A stretch of 64,000 nt of DNA from Bradyrhizobium sp. SRS-191 (GCF_024586915.1 NZ_JANBVS010000011.1:124001-188000); one strand, 5' to 3'. Positions 26,012-34,630 are shown, numbered from the stretch's first letter. Notes: generated by a model not told the origin, from the letters alone. Made by a program: numbers and translations.

Positions 26012-26242
26012 TCAGCGCTTCTTCCGCTCGGCCCGGCTGTAGTTGCTGAGATGCCCCTCGCGAGCGGCCTGGGCGCGCGCTGCCTTGATCAGGCCGGGGC
26101 TGCGCGCCGGCGGCGCAGGCAGCGACGGCAGGCGGGTGAGCTTGCGGCCGCCGCAGGTCGGACAGACCGGCTTCTCCGAGATCCCGATCAGCAACTCGAC
26201 ATCTTCGGCACAGGTCGCGCAATGGAAGCTGTAGAACGGCAT
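26012..26242 (-). CDS. FmdB-type zinc-ribbon protein
   Basis: A 76-residue protein with an N-terminal zinc ribbon of the FmdB regulatory-protein type: MPFYSFHCATCAEDVELL and then CPTCGG, giving four Cys (8, 11, 27, 30). The C-terminal half is basic and rich in Pro and Lys (ending AERKKR), suggesting nucleic acid contact. FmdB-type proteins are widespread and mostly uncharacterised. The ATG at 26242 has GAGGGG upstream. Confidence 0.85.
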   Translation of the reverse strand: MPFYSFHCATCAEDVELLIGISEKPVCPTCGGRKLTRLPSLPAPPARSPGLIKAARAQAAREGHLSNYSRAERKKR

Positions 26243-26475
26243 GACGCATCCCCTCATTGACACGAGGGGCACTGCACGAAGCGGGCCAGTGAAACTCGTA
26301 CAAAAGACGTTGATTTCGGCCCGGTCCAGGGTCGTTTGCGTGCAAACGGACCGCTTGGCTTCGGAGCCTGTCTCAAACGCGACGCGACCGACGTCGAACA
26401 GGCCGCAGCGATGCGCAGGACATCCCGCGCGGCAGCCGGCGTCCGATACGGGCGCCGGCCAGCCGCGGACGGGCT

Positions 26476-26691
26476 TTAGGCGTGGGTCTTCGGCACGTAT
26501 TGGCCGGCGACGCACTTGTAACTCTGCAGACGCCACTCGTGATACGGACCCTTGGACATCCAGTCTGCGATTCCGATCTGCGCGTTGACCGCGCAGGATG
26601 TCATCGTGATGCCGGACATCTCGCTGTTGGTAACGACCTTCTCCATGCAGAGCTGGCCGTTGCAAAGTAGTGCGACGAGAGTGACGAGCAC
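26476..26691 (-). CDS. Small exported protein of unknown function
   Basis: 71 residues. A short hydrophobic start (LVTLVALLCNG) is followed by a conserved-looking mature part: VVTNSEMSGITMTSCAVNAQIGIADWM and then YHEWRLQSYKCVAGQYVPK. Two Cys could pair in the periplasm. No ATG is well placed; a GTG at 26691 has GGAGG 10 bases upstream. I recall similar short rhizobial proteins without names. The function is unknown. Confidence 0.72.
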   Translation of the reverse strand: MLVTLVALLCNGQLCMEKVVTNSEMSGITMTSCAVNAQIGIADWMSKGPYHEWRLQSYKCVAGQYVPKTHA

Positions 26692-27145
26692 GTTGATTCT
26701 GCCTCCAAAGAGTGGGACCCGGTGAGGATCAACGAAGCAGAGTTCATGCCAAGTTATGAATCCAGGTCGTGCTGCTACGGAAGGGAGAGATACGGGTGTC
26801 ACTTCATGGCTACAGAAGCGTGATGGATTCACTGCTTATATCACGCATGGCTCGCCGGGATTGACGCTCTCCCGCTGCTGATGAGTTCGTTGTCGCGCCG
26901 ACATGGCGCCATCCGCTCGCTGACGGCAGAGGATGCCCCTGAGCGTTGTCAAACATCAGGCAATCGCTGCGCAGTCCTGCGGCGTTCGCCGGCAACGGGC
27001 CGCGGGTCCCGATACCGCCAGCGGCTTTCCTGGATGCGGGTCGGCGCTGAAGCTCACACGGACGTGACGGTTTGGATGGGGGCCCTGGGCTTGCGCGGCT
27101 GGCCCGCGGGTCCGTAGGAAGACGGGGCAATTCTGGGGGACTTTG
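26692..27145. other. Intergenic region, no gene recognised
   Basis: About 450 bases between divergent genes. It should contain promoters for the small exported protein (minus) and the VOC protein (plus). Open frames in it lack ribosome sites. No repeat or hairpin of note was seen. Confidence 0.45.
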
Positions 27146-28117
27146 ATGACTGCCGATTTCACGCGCCGCGCGCTGCTCAAGCTCGCCGGCGTCTCATCGA
27201 TGACGATGGCCGCCATCGCCGCTGCGCGGGCCGAGGGTGGCGGGGAGAGCACGGTGGCAGGTCCAACCTTCGCGAGCCGGACGCCGATCCGCATCGGCAT
27301 GGTGACCTTGCGGGTCAACGATCTCGACAAGGTGGCTGCCTTCTACCGCGATGTCATCGGGCTTGGCGTGATCGAGCGGACCGCGACCTCGGTCCGGCTG
27401 GGGGCCGGCGGCGTGCCGCTGATCGAACTCGAGCCGCGCCCGGAGGCAAGTCGCGAATCGCCCCGCGCGGCCGGGCTTTTCCACACCGCCTTCCTGATGC
27501 CGACGCGCAAGGATCTGGCGCGATGGCTGGTGCATGTCGCCCGCAACCGCACGCCGCTGACCGGCTTCGCCGACCACAATGTCAGCGAAGCGGTCTATCT
27601 CGACGACCCCGAAGGTAATGGCGTCGAAGTCTATGCCGACCGGGCGCCGGAGCTGTGGCAGTGGCGCGAGGGTTCGGTCAGGATGGGTACCGAGCAGCTC
27701 GATGTCGACGATCTCGTTGCGCTGACGGACACGCGCACCAGCAACTACTCCGGCGCGCCGGAGGGGCTGCGCATCGGCCATGTGCATCTGAAAGTCGGGG
27801 ACATCACCCAGGCGAGCAGCTTCTATACCGGCCTGATCGGGCTCAATCCGACGCGGACGATCGATCGTGCGGCTTTCCTGTCGTCCGGGCGCTACCATCA
27901 TCACATCGGCGCCAACACTTGGCGCAGCGCCGGTGCCGGACAGCGCGACGATGGCACGACAGGGCTGTCGTGGTTCTCGTTCGAGGTGAAGGGCGACGAT
28001 CTGCTTGCCGCCCAGGAGGCGCGGCTGCGTCAAGCGGGTGCAACGCTGACACAGCTTGCGAACGGACTGGAGACCGCCGATCCCTGGGGCACGAAAGTTC
28101 GCCTGATCCGGATCTGA
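27146..28117 (+). CDS. Tat-exported two-domain VOC (glyoxalase/extradiol dioxygenase) protein
   Basis: 323 residues. A twin-arginine signal (FTRRALLKLAG, then an Ala-rich hydrophobic segment to about residue 30) precedes two VOC domains (about 50-165 and 205-320). The second domain retains GHVHLKVGD and the YHHHIGANTW motif seen in CatE/catechol-2,3-dioxygenase-like proteins; its last strand is DPWGTKVRLIRI. The first domain has Thr where the metal His is often found (GMVTLRVND), so only one active site is likely. Export by Tat would imply a folded metalloprotein acting in the periplasm on an unknown, possibly aromatic, substrate. GGGGGA precedes the ATG. Confidence 0.85.
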   Translation: MTADFTRRALLKLAGVSSMTMAAIAAARAEGGGESTVAGPTFASRTPIRIGMVTLRVNDLDKVAAFYRDVIGLGVIERTATSVRLGAGGVPLIELEPRPEASRESPRAAGLFHTAFLMPTRKDLARWLVHVARNRTPLTGFADHNVSEAVYLDDPEGNGVEVYADRAPELWQWREGSVRMGTEQLDVDDLVALTDTRTSNYSGAPEGLRIGHVHLKVGDITQASSFYTGLIGLNPTRTIDRAAFLSSGRYHHHIGANTWRSAGAGQRDDGTTGLSWFSFEVKGDDLLAAQEARLRQAGATLTQLANGLETADPWGTKVRLIRI

Positions 28118-28181
28118 GTCGATATGGGGTTGCAGGCTGAAGCGTACGGCGCAATGAGCCCTTAACGGCCCGAGCAGAGCC

Positions 28182-28373
28182 TCAGGCCTCGTTCAGCCCG
28201 GCGCCGCGATCGGTCAGGACCTTCTGGCCTTTGGCAGTCAGCTCGTAGATGTCGCCATCCTTGGCGACGTAGCCTTCACGGATCAGGCCGTCGAGCTCGT
28301 CCTGCCGGTCGGGCGAGAAGGCGATCGCCTGACCGATGTCCGAAAGCGTCGCGATCTGGTCGTCCGTCAACAT
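28182..28373 (-). CDS. Small winged-helix-like protein
   Basis: A 63-residue acidic protein. The pattern LTDDQIATLSDIGQAIAF, LDGLIREGYVAKDG and YELTAKGQKVL looks like a reduced winged helix (helix-turn-helix followed by a short wing), as in many small regulator-like proteins. The ATG at 28373 has GGAGG 7 bases upstream, which is better than an upstream ATG at 28394. DNA binding is inference; I do not recognise a named family. Confidence 0.75.
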   Translation of the reverse strand: MLTDDQIATLSDIGQAIAFSPDRQDELDGLIREGYVAKDGDIYELTAKGQKVLTDRGAGLNEA

Positions 28374-28437
28374 GGGCCATCCTCCGTTGTTCATGCGAAC
28401 GCCGCGGCGTCGCGAATGTTCCGGGAGGGGCTGAGCT

Positions 28438-28788
28438 CTACGCCTTGCGGACGAACTCCGACTTCAGATTCATCTGGCCGATGCCATCGATCTTGCAGGC
28501 GATGTTGTGACCGTCGCTCGCCTCTTGCAAACGGATGTTGCGCACCTTGGTGCCGCCTTTCACCGTCGAGGACGAGCCCTTGACCTTGAGGTCCTTGATC
28601 ACGATGACGCTGTCGCCGTCGGCAAGCACGTTTCCGTTCGCGTCGCGAATGCTGGTATCATCGCCGGCCGCTGCGGCAACGGCGGCATCCGCGCTCCATT
28701 CGTGACCGCATTCCGGACAGACCCACAAGGCGCCGTCCTGATAGGCGTGCTCGGAGCGGCATTGCGGGCAGGTCGTCGCGTCGGTCAT
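28438..28788 (-). CDS. phnA: PhnA/YjdM-family zinc-ribbon protein
   Basis: A 116-residue protein with an N-terminal zinc ribbon (Cys in CPQCRSEH and then CPECGHEW) and a beta-rich domain with GDSVIVIKDLKVKGSS and GGTKVRNIRL. This is the PhnA/YjdM family, named from phosphonate-utilisation loci although it is not itself shown to hydrolyse phosphonates. GAGGATGAG precedes the ATG at 28788. It stands alone here, without phosphonate genes beside it. Confidence 0.88.
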   Translation of the reverse strand: MTDATTCPQCRSEHAYQDGALWVCPECGHEWSADAAVAAAAGDDTSIRDANGNVLADGDSVIVIKDLKVKGSSSTVKGGTKVRNIRLQEASDGHNIACKIDGIGQMNLKSEFVRKA

Positions 28789-28939
28789 CTCATCCTCGGG
28801 CACTGCTGGAAGCGTGGCGCAGCGATAGAGGCTCGGATGGAACCGGGCAAGGAAAATCCCGGAGGCGGGCAGCGCGCAACGTGGATGGGCTGCTGCGCGC
28901 CGCCGATATCGGCCGTGAGGCTGGTCGCCTCGCCGGGTC

Positions 28940-29224
28940 TCACGCCGCTTTGCGTTCAGGAGTCTTGGCGGCCGGCTGGGCCTCCGCCGCTTCCATGGCC
29001 CGCATATAGGTGTCGAGCAAGGTCTCGTGCTCGTCGCGCTCGTCCTGGTCCTGCTTTCGCAGCTTGATGATCTCCTTCAGGATCTTGACGTCGAAGCCTT
29101 CGCCCTTGGCCTCGGCGAACACTTCCTTCTTCTGCTCGTTCAGCTCCGCCAATTCGCCATCGAGGTGCTCGATCCGCTCGACGAAGGACCGGATGCGCGC
29201 GCCGGGAATGCCGATCTCTGACAT
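28940..29224 (-). CDS. gapR: GapR-like nucleoid-associated protein (DUF2312)
   Basis: A 94-residue coiled-coil DNA-binding protein of DUF2312. The opening helix is RSFVERIEHLDGELAELNEQKKEVFAEAKG, with the conserved EAKGxGFDVKxLK core followed by RKQDQDERDE. Caulobacter GapR, of the same family, binds overtwisted DNA and affects chromosome segregation. The closest landmark is the identical EAKG(E/N)GFDVK motif. The 94-residue length matches the family (about 85-100). Assignment to GapR itself rather than a paralogue is inferred. The tail ATG at 29224 is 94 codons from the stop. Confidence 0.85.
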   Translation of the reverse strand: MSEIGIPGARIRSFVERIEHLDGELAELNEQKKEVFAEAKGEGFDVKILKEIIKLRKQDQDERDEHETLLDTYMRAMEAAEAQPAAKTPERKAA

Positions 29225-29358
29225 GGTGACTCCTGTACTAATGGGAGCCCGAAAATGCCGCCGACTTCGTTGCCAACCTGTTAACGGAAGCGGCTTGCCC
29301 ACATCTGCGCAATCGACGTGCTTAACGTGGAACCGGGCAGGCTGCCGATATTGCCGCG

Positions 29359-30207
29359 TTAGCTCCGTTCGGACGCCGCGAGCTTCTGAAACTGCTTCTT
29401 CATCGCGTTGACCTTGCCCAGATAGCCGGCGACCGAATGGTCGCCGCAGCGCTCGCCGCTCTCCGGCTTGAAGCCGCGGCGGACGAAGGCGGCCGCGGGG
29501 CCGGCGCCGCACAGATGAATCACCGCGGCGAGATCCTGCTTCTGTTGCAGCGTCGGCTTTGCGGCGGGGTGCCGCGCAAGGACGGCGGCGACCTGGCGAT
29601 CGAGCGAGATCACCGTGAGCTCGGCGGCATGCGCCGGCCAGGCGCGGACATACAGGGTCGGCGAGCCGCAGCCCTCGCTCGTCACCTCGTGATCCCTGAT
29701 GCAGAACCGTGCGGCGTCGGCGAAGGCGCCGTCGGTCATTTGAAACAGGCCCACGGCGCTCGAGGCCGGTTGGTACAGCGCGAACGGATTCCAGGCGAAG
29801 CGCCAGCGCCAATAGGTGCGCGCCACCGGATTGCCGGAGCTCTCGGTCTGCGCCAGCGCCGCCAGCAGCTCCGCGGTGATCGCGCGCGTCGCCTGCTCGC
29901 GGAACAGCGCCCCATATCGCCGCCACGTCCCCTCCGGCTCCTTGTCGAGCGAGTGGCCAGTGACGACGAACAGCTCGGTCGGCTTGCGCGCGACGTGATA
30001 GGCCAGATTGGCCAGCGCAAAAAAGCCGAGCGCCAGCACCGCTCCGCTTGTGATCTTCAACCATCGCGGCGCAGCGCCCGCCATCTGCCGCAGCCAGCGC
30101 GCGCCGCGCTGTCCGATTCGCTTCCCCTCCCGCGCAATCGCGCGCCAGCGGGCGCCGCGGGGAGGCCTGCGCAGTTTTTTTTGGAGTGGAGGGGAGCTGT
30201 TCGGCAA
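29359..30207 (-). CDS. Lytic transglycosylase (SLT-domain) membrane protein
   Basis: 282 residues. A basic N-terminus precedes a single transmembrane helix (about 52-72) and a transglycosylase SLT-like domain (about 110-275). The catalytic Glu is Glu122 in AQTESSGNPV, and the second signature is SAVGLFQMTDGAF. It should cleave peptidoglycan while anchored in the inner membrane facing the periplasm. Cys residues in the C-terminal part (CIRDHE, GCGSP, LCGAGP, RCGDH) may form disulfides. The start is a TTG at 30207 with GAGG nearby upstream; I see no better ATG. Confidence 0.85.
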   Translation of the reverse strand: MPNSSPPLQKKLRRPPRGARWRAIAREGKRIGQRGARWLRQMAGAAPRWLKITSGAVLALGFFALANLAYHVARKPTELFVVTGHSLDKEPEGTWRRYGALFREQATRAITAELLAALAQTESSGNPVARTYWRWRFAWNPFALYQPASSAVGLFQMTDGAFADAARFCIRDHEVTSEGCGSPTLYVRAWPAHAAELTVISLDRQVAAVLARHPAAKPTLQQKQDLAAVIHLCGAGPAAAFVRRGFKPESGERCGDHSVAGYLGKVNAMKKQFQKLAASERS

Positions 30208-30302
30208 CTGATTACCTCAGCGTCCGGTGTGCCGGTGCATGGTTAAGGAAGAATTTGTGCAATCGGGTCATCCTGCCACTTTCTGGTGTGAGGCGGTGTG
30301 TG

Positions 30303-32372
30303 ATGAAGAAGTCGGTCAGTACCTTGCTGATGGTGCTGTTGTCCGTGCTCGCGGCGGGCATCCTGGTGTCGACGGCGATCCTGATGAGCGGCGCTGCCGG
30401 CCGCTATCGCGAGAGCATGGCCACCGAGCAACTGACGACGGCGGACAAGGCGATCTTCCAGAATGTCCTCGTCATGCGCGCCCATCGCGGCGACATCCAG
30501 AGCGTTCTGCTCAGCGAGGAGGACCCCCGCGCCAAGCTGACCGAATATCAGGGCATCGAGGCCAAGGGCTATGACGGCATCGCCACAGCGCTCGCGGGAC
30601 TCGACATGCCCGAGCGCGACGAGCTCTCCGCCCGGCTGAAATCGAGCTGGGAGGCCACGCTTCCGCAGTTCAAGCTCGTGTTCGACGAGGCCGCCAAGCC
30701 CAAGGCGGAGCGCGTGCTGGCGCGCACCCAGGCCTGGTATGACGCCATGACCAAGACGCTCGATGCCGCCAACGCCGCCTCGCTCGCCGTCTCCAACCGC
30801 GCCTGGATGACCGACCCGGTCATCGCCAAGATGGTGCAGGCGCGGCGGCTGGCCTGGCAGGTGCGCGACCGCTATGGCCTGCAATGCTCGGCGATGCGGC
30901 CCAACATCAACGCCTCCAAGCCGCTCGACGAGACCCAGAAAACCTCGGTCGCGCAGTGGCGCGGCACCGTGGCGGCCGGCTGGTCCGGCCTCGACGATCT
31001 CCTGGCGGGGGCCGGCAGCGCCGAGCTCGCTGCGGCCGTGAAATCGTCCCGCGCCGAGGTCGATGCCGCGCATCAGCGCATGGACCAGCTCACCAAGGCC
31101 TTCGACGGCAGCGGCAAGCCGGCGATGCCGGCGCCGGAGTGGAACGTGTTCTGCCAGGGCCCGTTCGCCGGCATCATCGCCGTCGGCATGACCGCGCTCG
31201 ACGGCTCGATCGCGCGCGCCGAGGCGATCAAGACCGCGGCGCTGAGCAGCCTGATCGTGCAGTCGCTCGCCTTCGTCACCGCGCTGCTCGTCGCCGGCAT
31301 GGCGTTGCGCGCCGTGCGCGTCCGCCTGGTCCGCCCCGTCGGCGCGCTGATGCAGGCCATCCACCGCATCGGCCAGCGCGACTACCAGACGCCGGTGCCG
31401 CAATTCGCCCATGCCGACGAGTTCGGCGCGATGGCCGCCGCCCTCGAAGGCCTGCGCGAGAGCGCCGCGACCGCCGAGCGGCTCGCGGGCGAGCGCGAGC
31501 TCGACCAGGGCAGGCGGCTGGAGCGCTCGCAGGCGATCGACAGCGCCTGCAAGAGCTTCGACGACACCGTGCAGGCGGTCATCGTCAGCATGAGCAACTC
31601 CACCGGCCAGCTCGACACCAGCGCCACCGACGTGCGCAAGCTGGTCGACGAGTCCACCGAGCAGACCGCCGCGGTCGCCAGCGCCGCGGAGACCGCGACG
31701 ACCAACCTCGAGACCATCGCCGCCGCCACCGAGGAGCTCACCGCCTCGGTCTCGGAGATCGCCGCCCAGGTGCAGGCCTCCGCCGCCGATGCACGCCAGG
31801 CGGTCGAGCGCGCGGCGCAGACCAACGCCACCGTCGAGATGCTCGACCGCGCCGCCAACCGTATCGGCGAGGTAGTCAAGATGATCACGGCGATCGCGAG
31901 CCAGACCAACCTGCTTGCGCTCAACGCCACCATCGAGGCGGCGCGCGCGGGCGAGGCCGGCCGCGGCTTCGCGGTGGTCGCCGGTGAGGTCAAGAACCTC
32001 GCGGCGCAGACGGCGACCGCGACCGACGACATCACAAGGCAGATCGCCGAGATCCAGGCCGCCACCGGCGAGTCGGTCGAGGCGATCCGCGGCATCAGCC
32101 AGAACATCTCCGGCATCGACGAAAAGATGACGGCGATTGCCGCTGCGGTCGAGGAGCAGCGTGCCGCCACCACCGAGATCTCGCGCAACTTCCAGCAGGC
32201 CGCGCAGGGCACCCGCGCCGTCACCGACACGATCGGCTCGGTCGCCACGCTCAACCGCCAGACCGGCAATGCCGGGGCTGCGATGGTCGAGTCGGTGCGT
32301 CGCATGTCCACCGACGCCGACCGCTTCCGTGTCGCGGTGGAGGGCTTCCTCGGCACGGTGCGCAAGGCGTAG
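30303..32372 (+). CDS. Methyl-accepting chemotaxis protein
   Basis: A 689-residue chemoreceptor. A first transmembrane helix (about 5-28), helical periplasmic ligand domain (about 30-300), second helix (about 306-328) and HAMP (about 330-385) precede the methyl-accepting coiled coil. The hairpin tip contains NLLALNATIEAARAGEAGRG and FAVVAGEVKNLAAQT. The first part carries a helical sensor related in style but not closely to that of the chemoreceptor at 8986. CheA/CheW genes are not in the window. The ATG at 30303 follows a start-like GTG overlap and has only a weak ribosome site. Confidence 0.93.
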   Translation: MKKSVSTLLMVLLSVLAAGILVSTAILMSGAAGRYRESMATEQLTTADKAIFQNVLVMRAHRGDIQSVLLSEEDPRAKLTEYQGIEAKGYDGIATALAGLDMPERDELSARLKSSWEATLPQFKLVFDEAAKPKAERVLARTQAWYDAMTKTLDAANAASLAVSNRAWMTDPVIAKMVQARRLAWQVRDRYGLQCSAMRPNINASKPLDETQKTSVAQWRGTVAAGWSGLDDLLAGAGSAELAAAVKSSRAEVDAAHQRMDQLTKAFDGSGKPAMPAPEWNVFCQGPFAGIIAVGMTALDGSIARAEAIKTAALSSLIVQSLAFVTALLVAGMALRAVRVRLVRPVGALMQAIHRIGQRDYQTPVPQFAHADEFGAMAAALEGLRESAATAERLAGERELDQGRRLERSQAIDSACKSFDDTVQAVIVSMSNSTGQLDTSATDVRKLVDESTEQTAAVASAAETATTNLETIAAATEELTASVSEIAAQVQASAADARQAVERAAQTNATVEMLDRAANRIGEVVKMITAIASQTNLLALNATIEAARAGEAGRGFAVVAGEVKNLAAQTATATDDITRQIAEIQAATGESVEAIRGISQNISGIDEKMTAIAAAVEEQRAATTEISRNFQQAAQGTRAVTDTIGSVATLNRQTGNAGAAMVESVRRMSTDADRFRVAVEGFLGTVRKA

Positions 32373-32450
32373 CATCACGCGCGACCACGATCCCGCGACG
32401 CATCCGCGCCCGAGTCCTGATCGTCGTTGGCCCTCAATCCGACGAGAGGG

Positions 32451-32553
32451 CGCGGGGAATGCCGGGCGCTGGCCGCACCCATGGCCCGCCTGCAGAAGAT
32501 AAGCAGGCGGCAGTCACCACAGGTTCAGCCGAGACATCCCGGCATTCCCCGCG
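32451..32553. repeat. Inverted-repeat element after the chemoreceptor
   Basis: CGCGGGGAATGCCGGG (32451-32466) and its reverse complement (32538-32553) flank a second, nested 8-bp stem built on CCGCCTGC/GCAGGCGG. The nested cruciform-capable structure is typical of intergenic repeats in Bradyrhizobium. It may also terminate the chemoreceptor transcript. Confidence 0.75.
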
Positions 32554-32889
32554 CGATGGTTTTCACGCTTATGGCGCGATCTCCTCGGGGACCGGCTTCT
32601 TGACCCCGTCGCCGGCGGATCATCGCCACCGGCTTGGCCTCAGCACCGGGAGGCCAGGACCACGCGTCTTCACGTCCGCAAGGCGCTGTTCGTCCGCAGG
32701 CATCACGCCCGCTGCAGCACACTTGCGGCCACCGCATCTCCGGCCCCGCGTCTCGTGACGATCGCGATGCGCCCCTCTCGCGGGCCGGGATGGGGAGAGA
32801 AAAACATGATTTCCGAAAAATAGCAAGCTAGTTATTTTTGTCGGAATTCTGTGACCGTGTATTGTCCCGGCCATCCGTCGAACGAGGTG

Positions 32890-33024
32890 CCGTAGGGTGG
32901 GCAAAGCGGCGCCGGAGGCGACGTGTGCCCACCATCGGTGCCGGTGGATGCGGGCGGTGGGCACGGCGCGTGCGAGAGCGTGCCAGACGACCCCGGCACG
33001 GGCGCGCCTTTGGCCACCCTACGG
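32890..33024. repeat. Dispersed repeat family, copy 1
   Basis: About 135 bases bounded by CCGTAGGGTGGGCAAAGC at the left and by CCACCCTACGG at the right, an imperfect terminal inversion. Internal GTGCCCACC and GGTGGGCACGGCGCG segments are also complementary. Three further copies lie at 33342, 34667 and 38118. Confidence 0.85.
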
Positions 33025-33089
33025 TGCCGGAACCCTTGTCTCACCCGCCGGTTGACGCAGCTCTCACATCAGCCACGGAGGAGTTCGTC

Positions 33090-33323
33090 ATGCAGGACAT
33101 CAAAGAACACATGGAGGTCATCGGCGCCGACGGCGTGCATGTCGGCACAGTCGATCGCGTCGACGGCAACCGCATAAAGCTGACCAAGAAGGACAGCGGC
33201 GAGGGCAGCCACAAGGGGCATCATCACTTCATCGACAAGGGCCTCGTCGCCGACGTCGAGGGCGACAAGGTGCGGCTCTCGGCGGTCGGCGCCGTGGCGG
33301 TGACGATGGAGGAGGAGAAGTAG
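33090..33323 (+). CDS. DUF2171 small protein
   Basis: A 77-residue protein that opens with QDIKEHMEVIGADGVHVGTVD and contains RIKLTKKDSG, then a His-rich segment HKGHHHFIDKGLV and VEGDKVRLS. This matches DUF2171, a small beta-rich domain. The function is unknown. CGGAGGAG lies upstream of the ATG at 33090. It sits between two copies of the dispersed repeat. Cytosolic, as no signal peptide is seen. Confidence 0.85.
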   Translation: MQDIKEHMEVIGADGVHVGTVDRVDGNRIKLTKKDSGEGSHKGHHHFIDKGLVADVEGDKVRLSAVGAVAVTMEEEK

Positions 33324-33341
33324 GGCTGAGCCACTGCTAAT

Positions 33342-33475
33342 CGTAGGGTGGGCAAAGCGGCGCCGTCAGGCGGCGCGTGCCCACCGGCGGTGGCTGTGGG
33401 TGCCGGCGGTGGGCACGGCGCGCTCAGGAGTTTAGCTCGCCAGCAACGCGGCGGCGCGCCTTGCCCACCTTACAG
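33342..33475. repeat. Dispersed repeat family, copy 2
   Basis: About 134 bases with CGTAGGGTGGGCAAAGCGGC at the left and CCACCTTACAG at the right, with the same internal GTGCCCACC / GGTGGGCACGGCGCG pair as copy 1. It ends 2 bases before the stop of the ArsR gene. Confidence 0.85.
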
Positions 33476-33477
33476 AC

Positions 33478-33789
33478 CTACTCCGCAGATGCTAAAATCG
33501 TCTTCAGCAATTTTGGGAACCGCGCATTCAAATCGGCCTCGCGCACGGCGTTGCGATGCTCGACGCCCTTTTTGGTGGTCTGGATCAGGCCGGCTTCGCG
33601 CAGGATGCGGAAATGGTTCGACAGCGTCGATTTGGGAATATCGGGGCAGGGCGCGGCTGCCGTGCAGGACATGCAGTCCTTCTGTTCCATCAGGCTCTTG
33701 ACGATGCGCAGCCGCAGGGGATCGGCGAGCGCTGAGAGCACGCCGGCCAGAGTGATGTCGTCGCGCGACGGGTGAAACAAGGGCGCCAT
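33478..33789 (-). CDS. ArsR-family transcriptional regulator
   Basis: A 103-residue winged helix-turn-helix repressor of the ArsR/SmtB class: LADPLRLRIVKSLMEQ, then the recognition helix STLSNHFRILREAGLIQT. Cys39, Cys42 and Cys48 (in KDCMSC and APCPD) form a compact Cys group between the second helix and the recognition region, which may sense a metal or a reactive compound. The ATG at 33789 has no good ribosome site. It is divergent from the short-chain dehydrogenase gene with a 31-base palindrome between the two, a very clear repressor-target arrangement. Confidence 0.9.
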   Translation of the reverse strand: MAPLFHPSRDDITLAGVLSALADPLRLRIVKSLMEQKDCMSCTAAAPCPDIPKSTLSNHFRILREAGLIQTTKKGVEHRNAVREADLNARFPKLLKTILASAE

Positions 33790-33820
33790 GAAAAAAGATA
33801 TAGCGACGGCCTTGCGCCGG

Positions 33821-33851
33821 TTCAATAGTTCACTAGTTCTGAACCATTGAA
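33821..33851. promoter_or_regulatory. Palindromic operator of the ArsR regulator
   Basis: Within 31 bases, TTCAAT-N-GTTCA and TGAAC-N-ATTGAA are inverted around a short centre. The element lies 31 bases upstream of the ArsR gene and 26 bases upstream of the short-chain dehydrogenase gene. Its position and symmetry make it the likely binding site of the ArsR protein. Confidence 0.75.
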
Positions 33852-33877
33852 CAGCGCCGCGGCGCAAGGAGAGCAGC

Positions 33878-34630
33878 ATGACCAGGAGACTCGAAGGCAA
33901 GGTGGCGCTGGTGACCGGCGCATCGAAGGGGATCGGCGCCGAGATCGCCGCGCGGCTGGCGGCGGAAGGGGCCGCCGTCGCGGTCAATTATAGCGCCGGC
34001 AAGGAGGGCGCGGACCGCGTGGTCGCCGGCATCACCGGCAAGGGAGGCAAGGCGGTCGCGGTCCAAGGCAATCTCGCCGATCCCGCCCAGGTGAAATCGC
34101 TCGTCGCCGGGGCCGTGAAGGCGCTGGGACCGATCGACATCCTCGTCAACAATGCCGGCGTCTACGCCTTCGCGCCGCTCGACGGCATCACGCCGGAGCA
34201 CTACCACAGCCAGTTCGACGTCAACGTGCTCGGCCTGCTGCTGGTGTCGCAGGAAGCGGCGCGGCATTTCAATCCGGCCGGCGGCAGCATCGTCAACATC
34301 TCCTCCGGCGTCTCGACCCTGACGCCGCCGAACACCGCGGTCTATACCGCGACGAAGGCCGCGGTCGATGCGATCTCCTCGGTGCTGTCGAAGGAGCTCG
34401 CGCCGCGCAAGATCCGCGTCAACACCATCAATCCCGGCATGATCGTCACCGAAGGCGTCGTCGCCGCCGGCCTGCACGAGGGCGACATGCGCAAATGGAT
34501 CGAATCCACCACGCCGCTCGGCCGCGTCGGCAAGGCCGAGGAGATCGCCGCCGCGGTCGCGTTCTTCGCCTCGGACGATGCGTCGTATGTCACGGGCGAG
34601 ACGCTGCATGTGACCGGCGGGTTGCGCTGA
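33878..34630 (+). CDS. Short-chain dehydrogenase/reductase
   Basis: A 250-residue NAD(P)-dependent oxidoreductase of the classical SDR type: the cofactor motif VTGASKGIGA, NNAGVYAFA, the catalytic Ser in NISSG, and Tyr-x-x-x-Lys as VYTATK. The NPGMIVTEGV loop is also present. It resembles 3-oxoacyl-ACP reductase-like enzymes, but its true substrate cannot be fixed. GGAG precedes the ATG. It is divergent from an ArsR-type regulator with a shared palindromic operator, so expression probably rises on an inducer sensed by that protein. Confidence 0.92.
   Translation: MTRRLEGKVALVTGASKGIGAEIAARLAAEGAAVAVNYSAGKEGADRVVAGITGKGGKAVAVQGNLADPAQVKSLVAGAVKALGPIDILVNNAGVYAFAPLDGITPEHYHSQFDVNVLGLLLVSQEAARHFNPAGGSIVNISSGVSTLTPPNTAVYTATKAAVDAISSVLSKELAPRKIRVNTINPGMIVTEGVVAAGLHEGDMRKWIESTTPLGRVGKAEEIAAAVAFFASDDASYVTGETLHVTGGLR

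Larger units (their letters stand above)
32373..33089. other. Intergenic region with repeat elements
   Basis: About 715 bases after the second chemoreceptor. It holds an inverted repeat (32451-32553), copy 1 of the long repeat family (32890-33024), and the promoter of the DUF2171 gene. The rest shows no gene. Confidence 0.5.

Noticed and set aside
32373..33089. Insertion sequence or transposase remnants near the repeat cluster
   Set aside because: Inverted repeats are present but no transposase-like protein sequence or target-site duplication was found.
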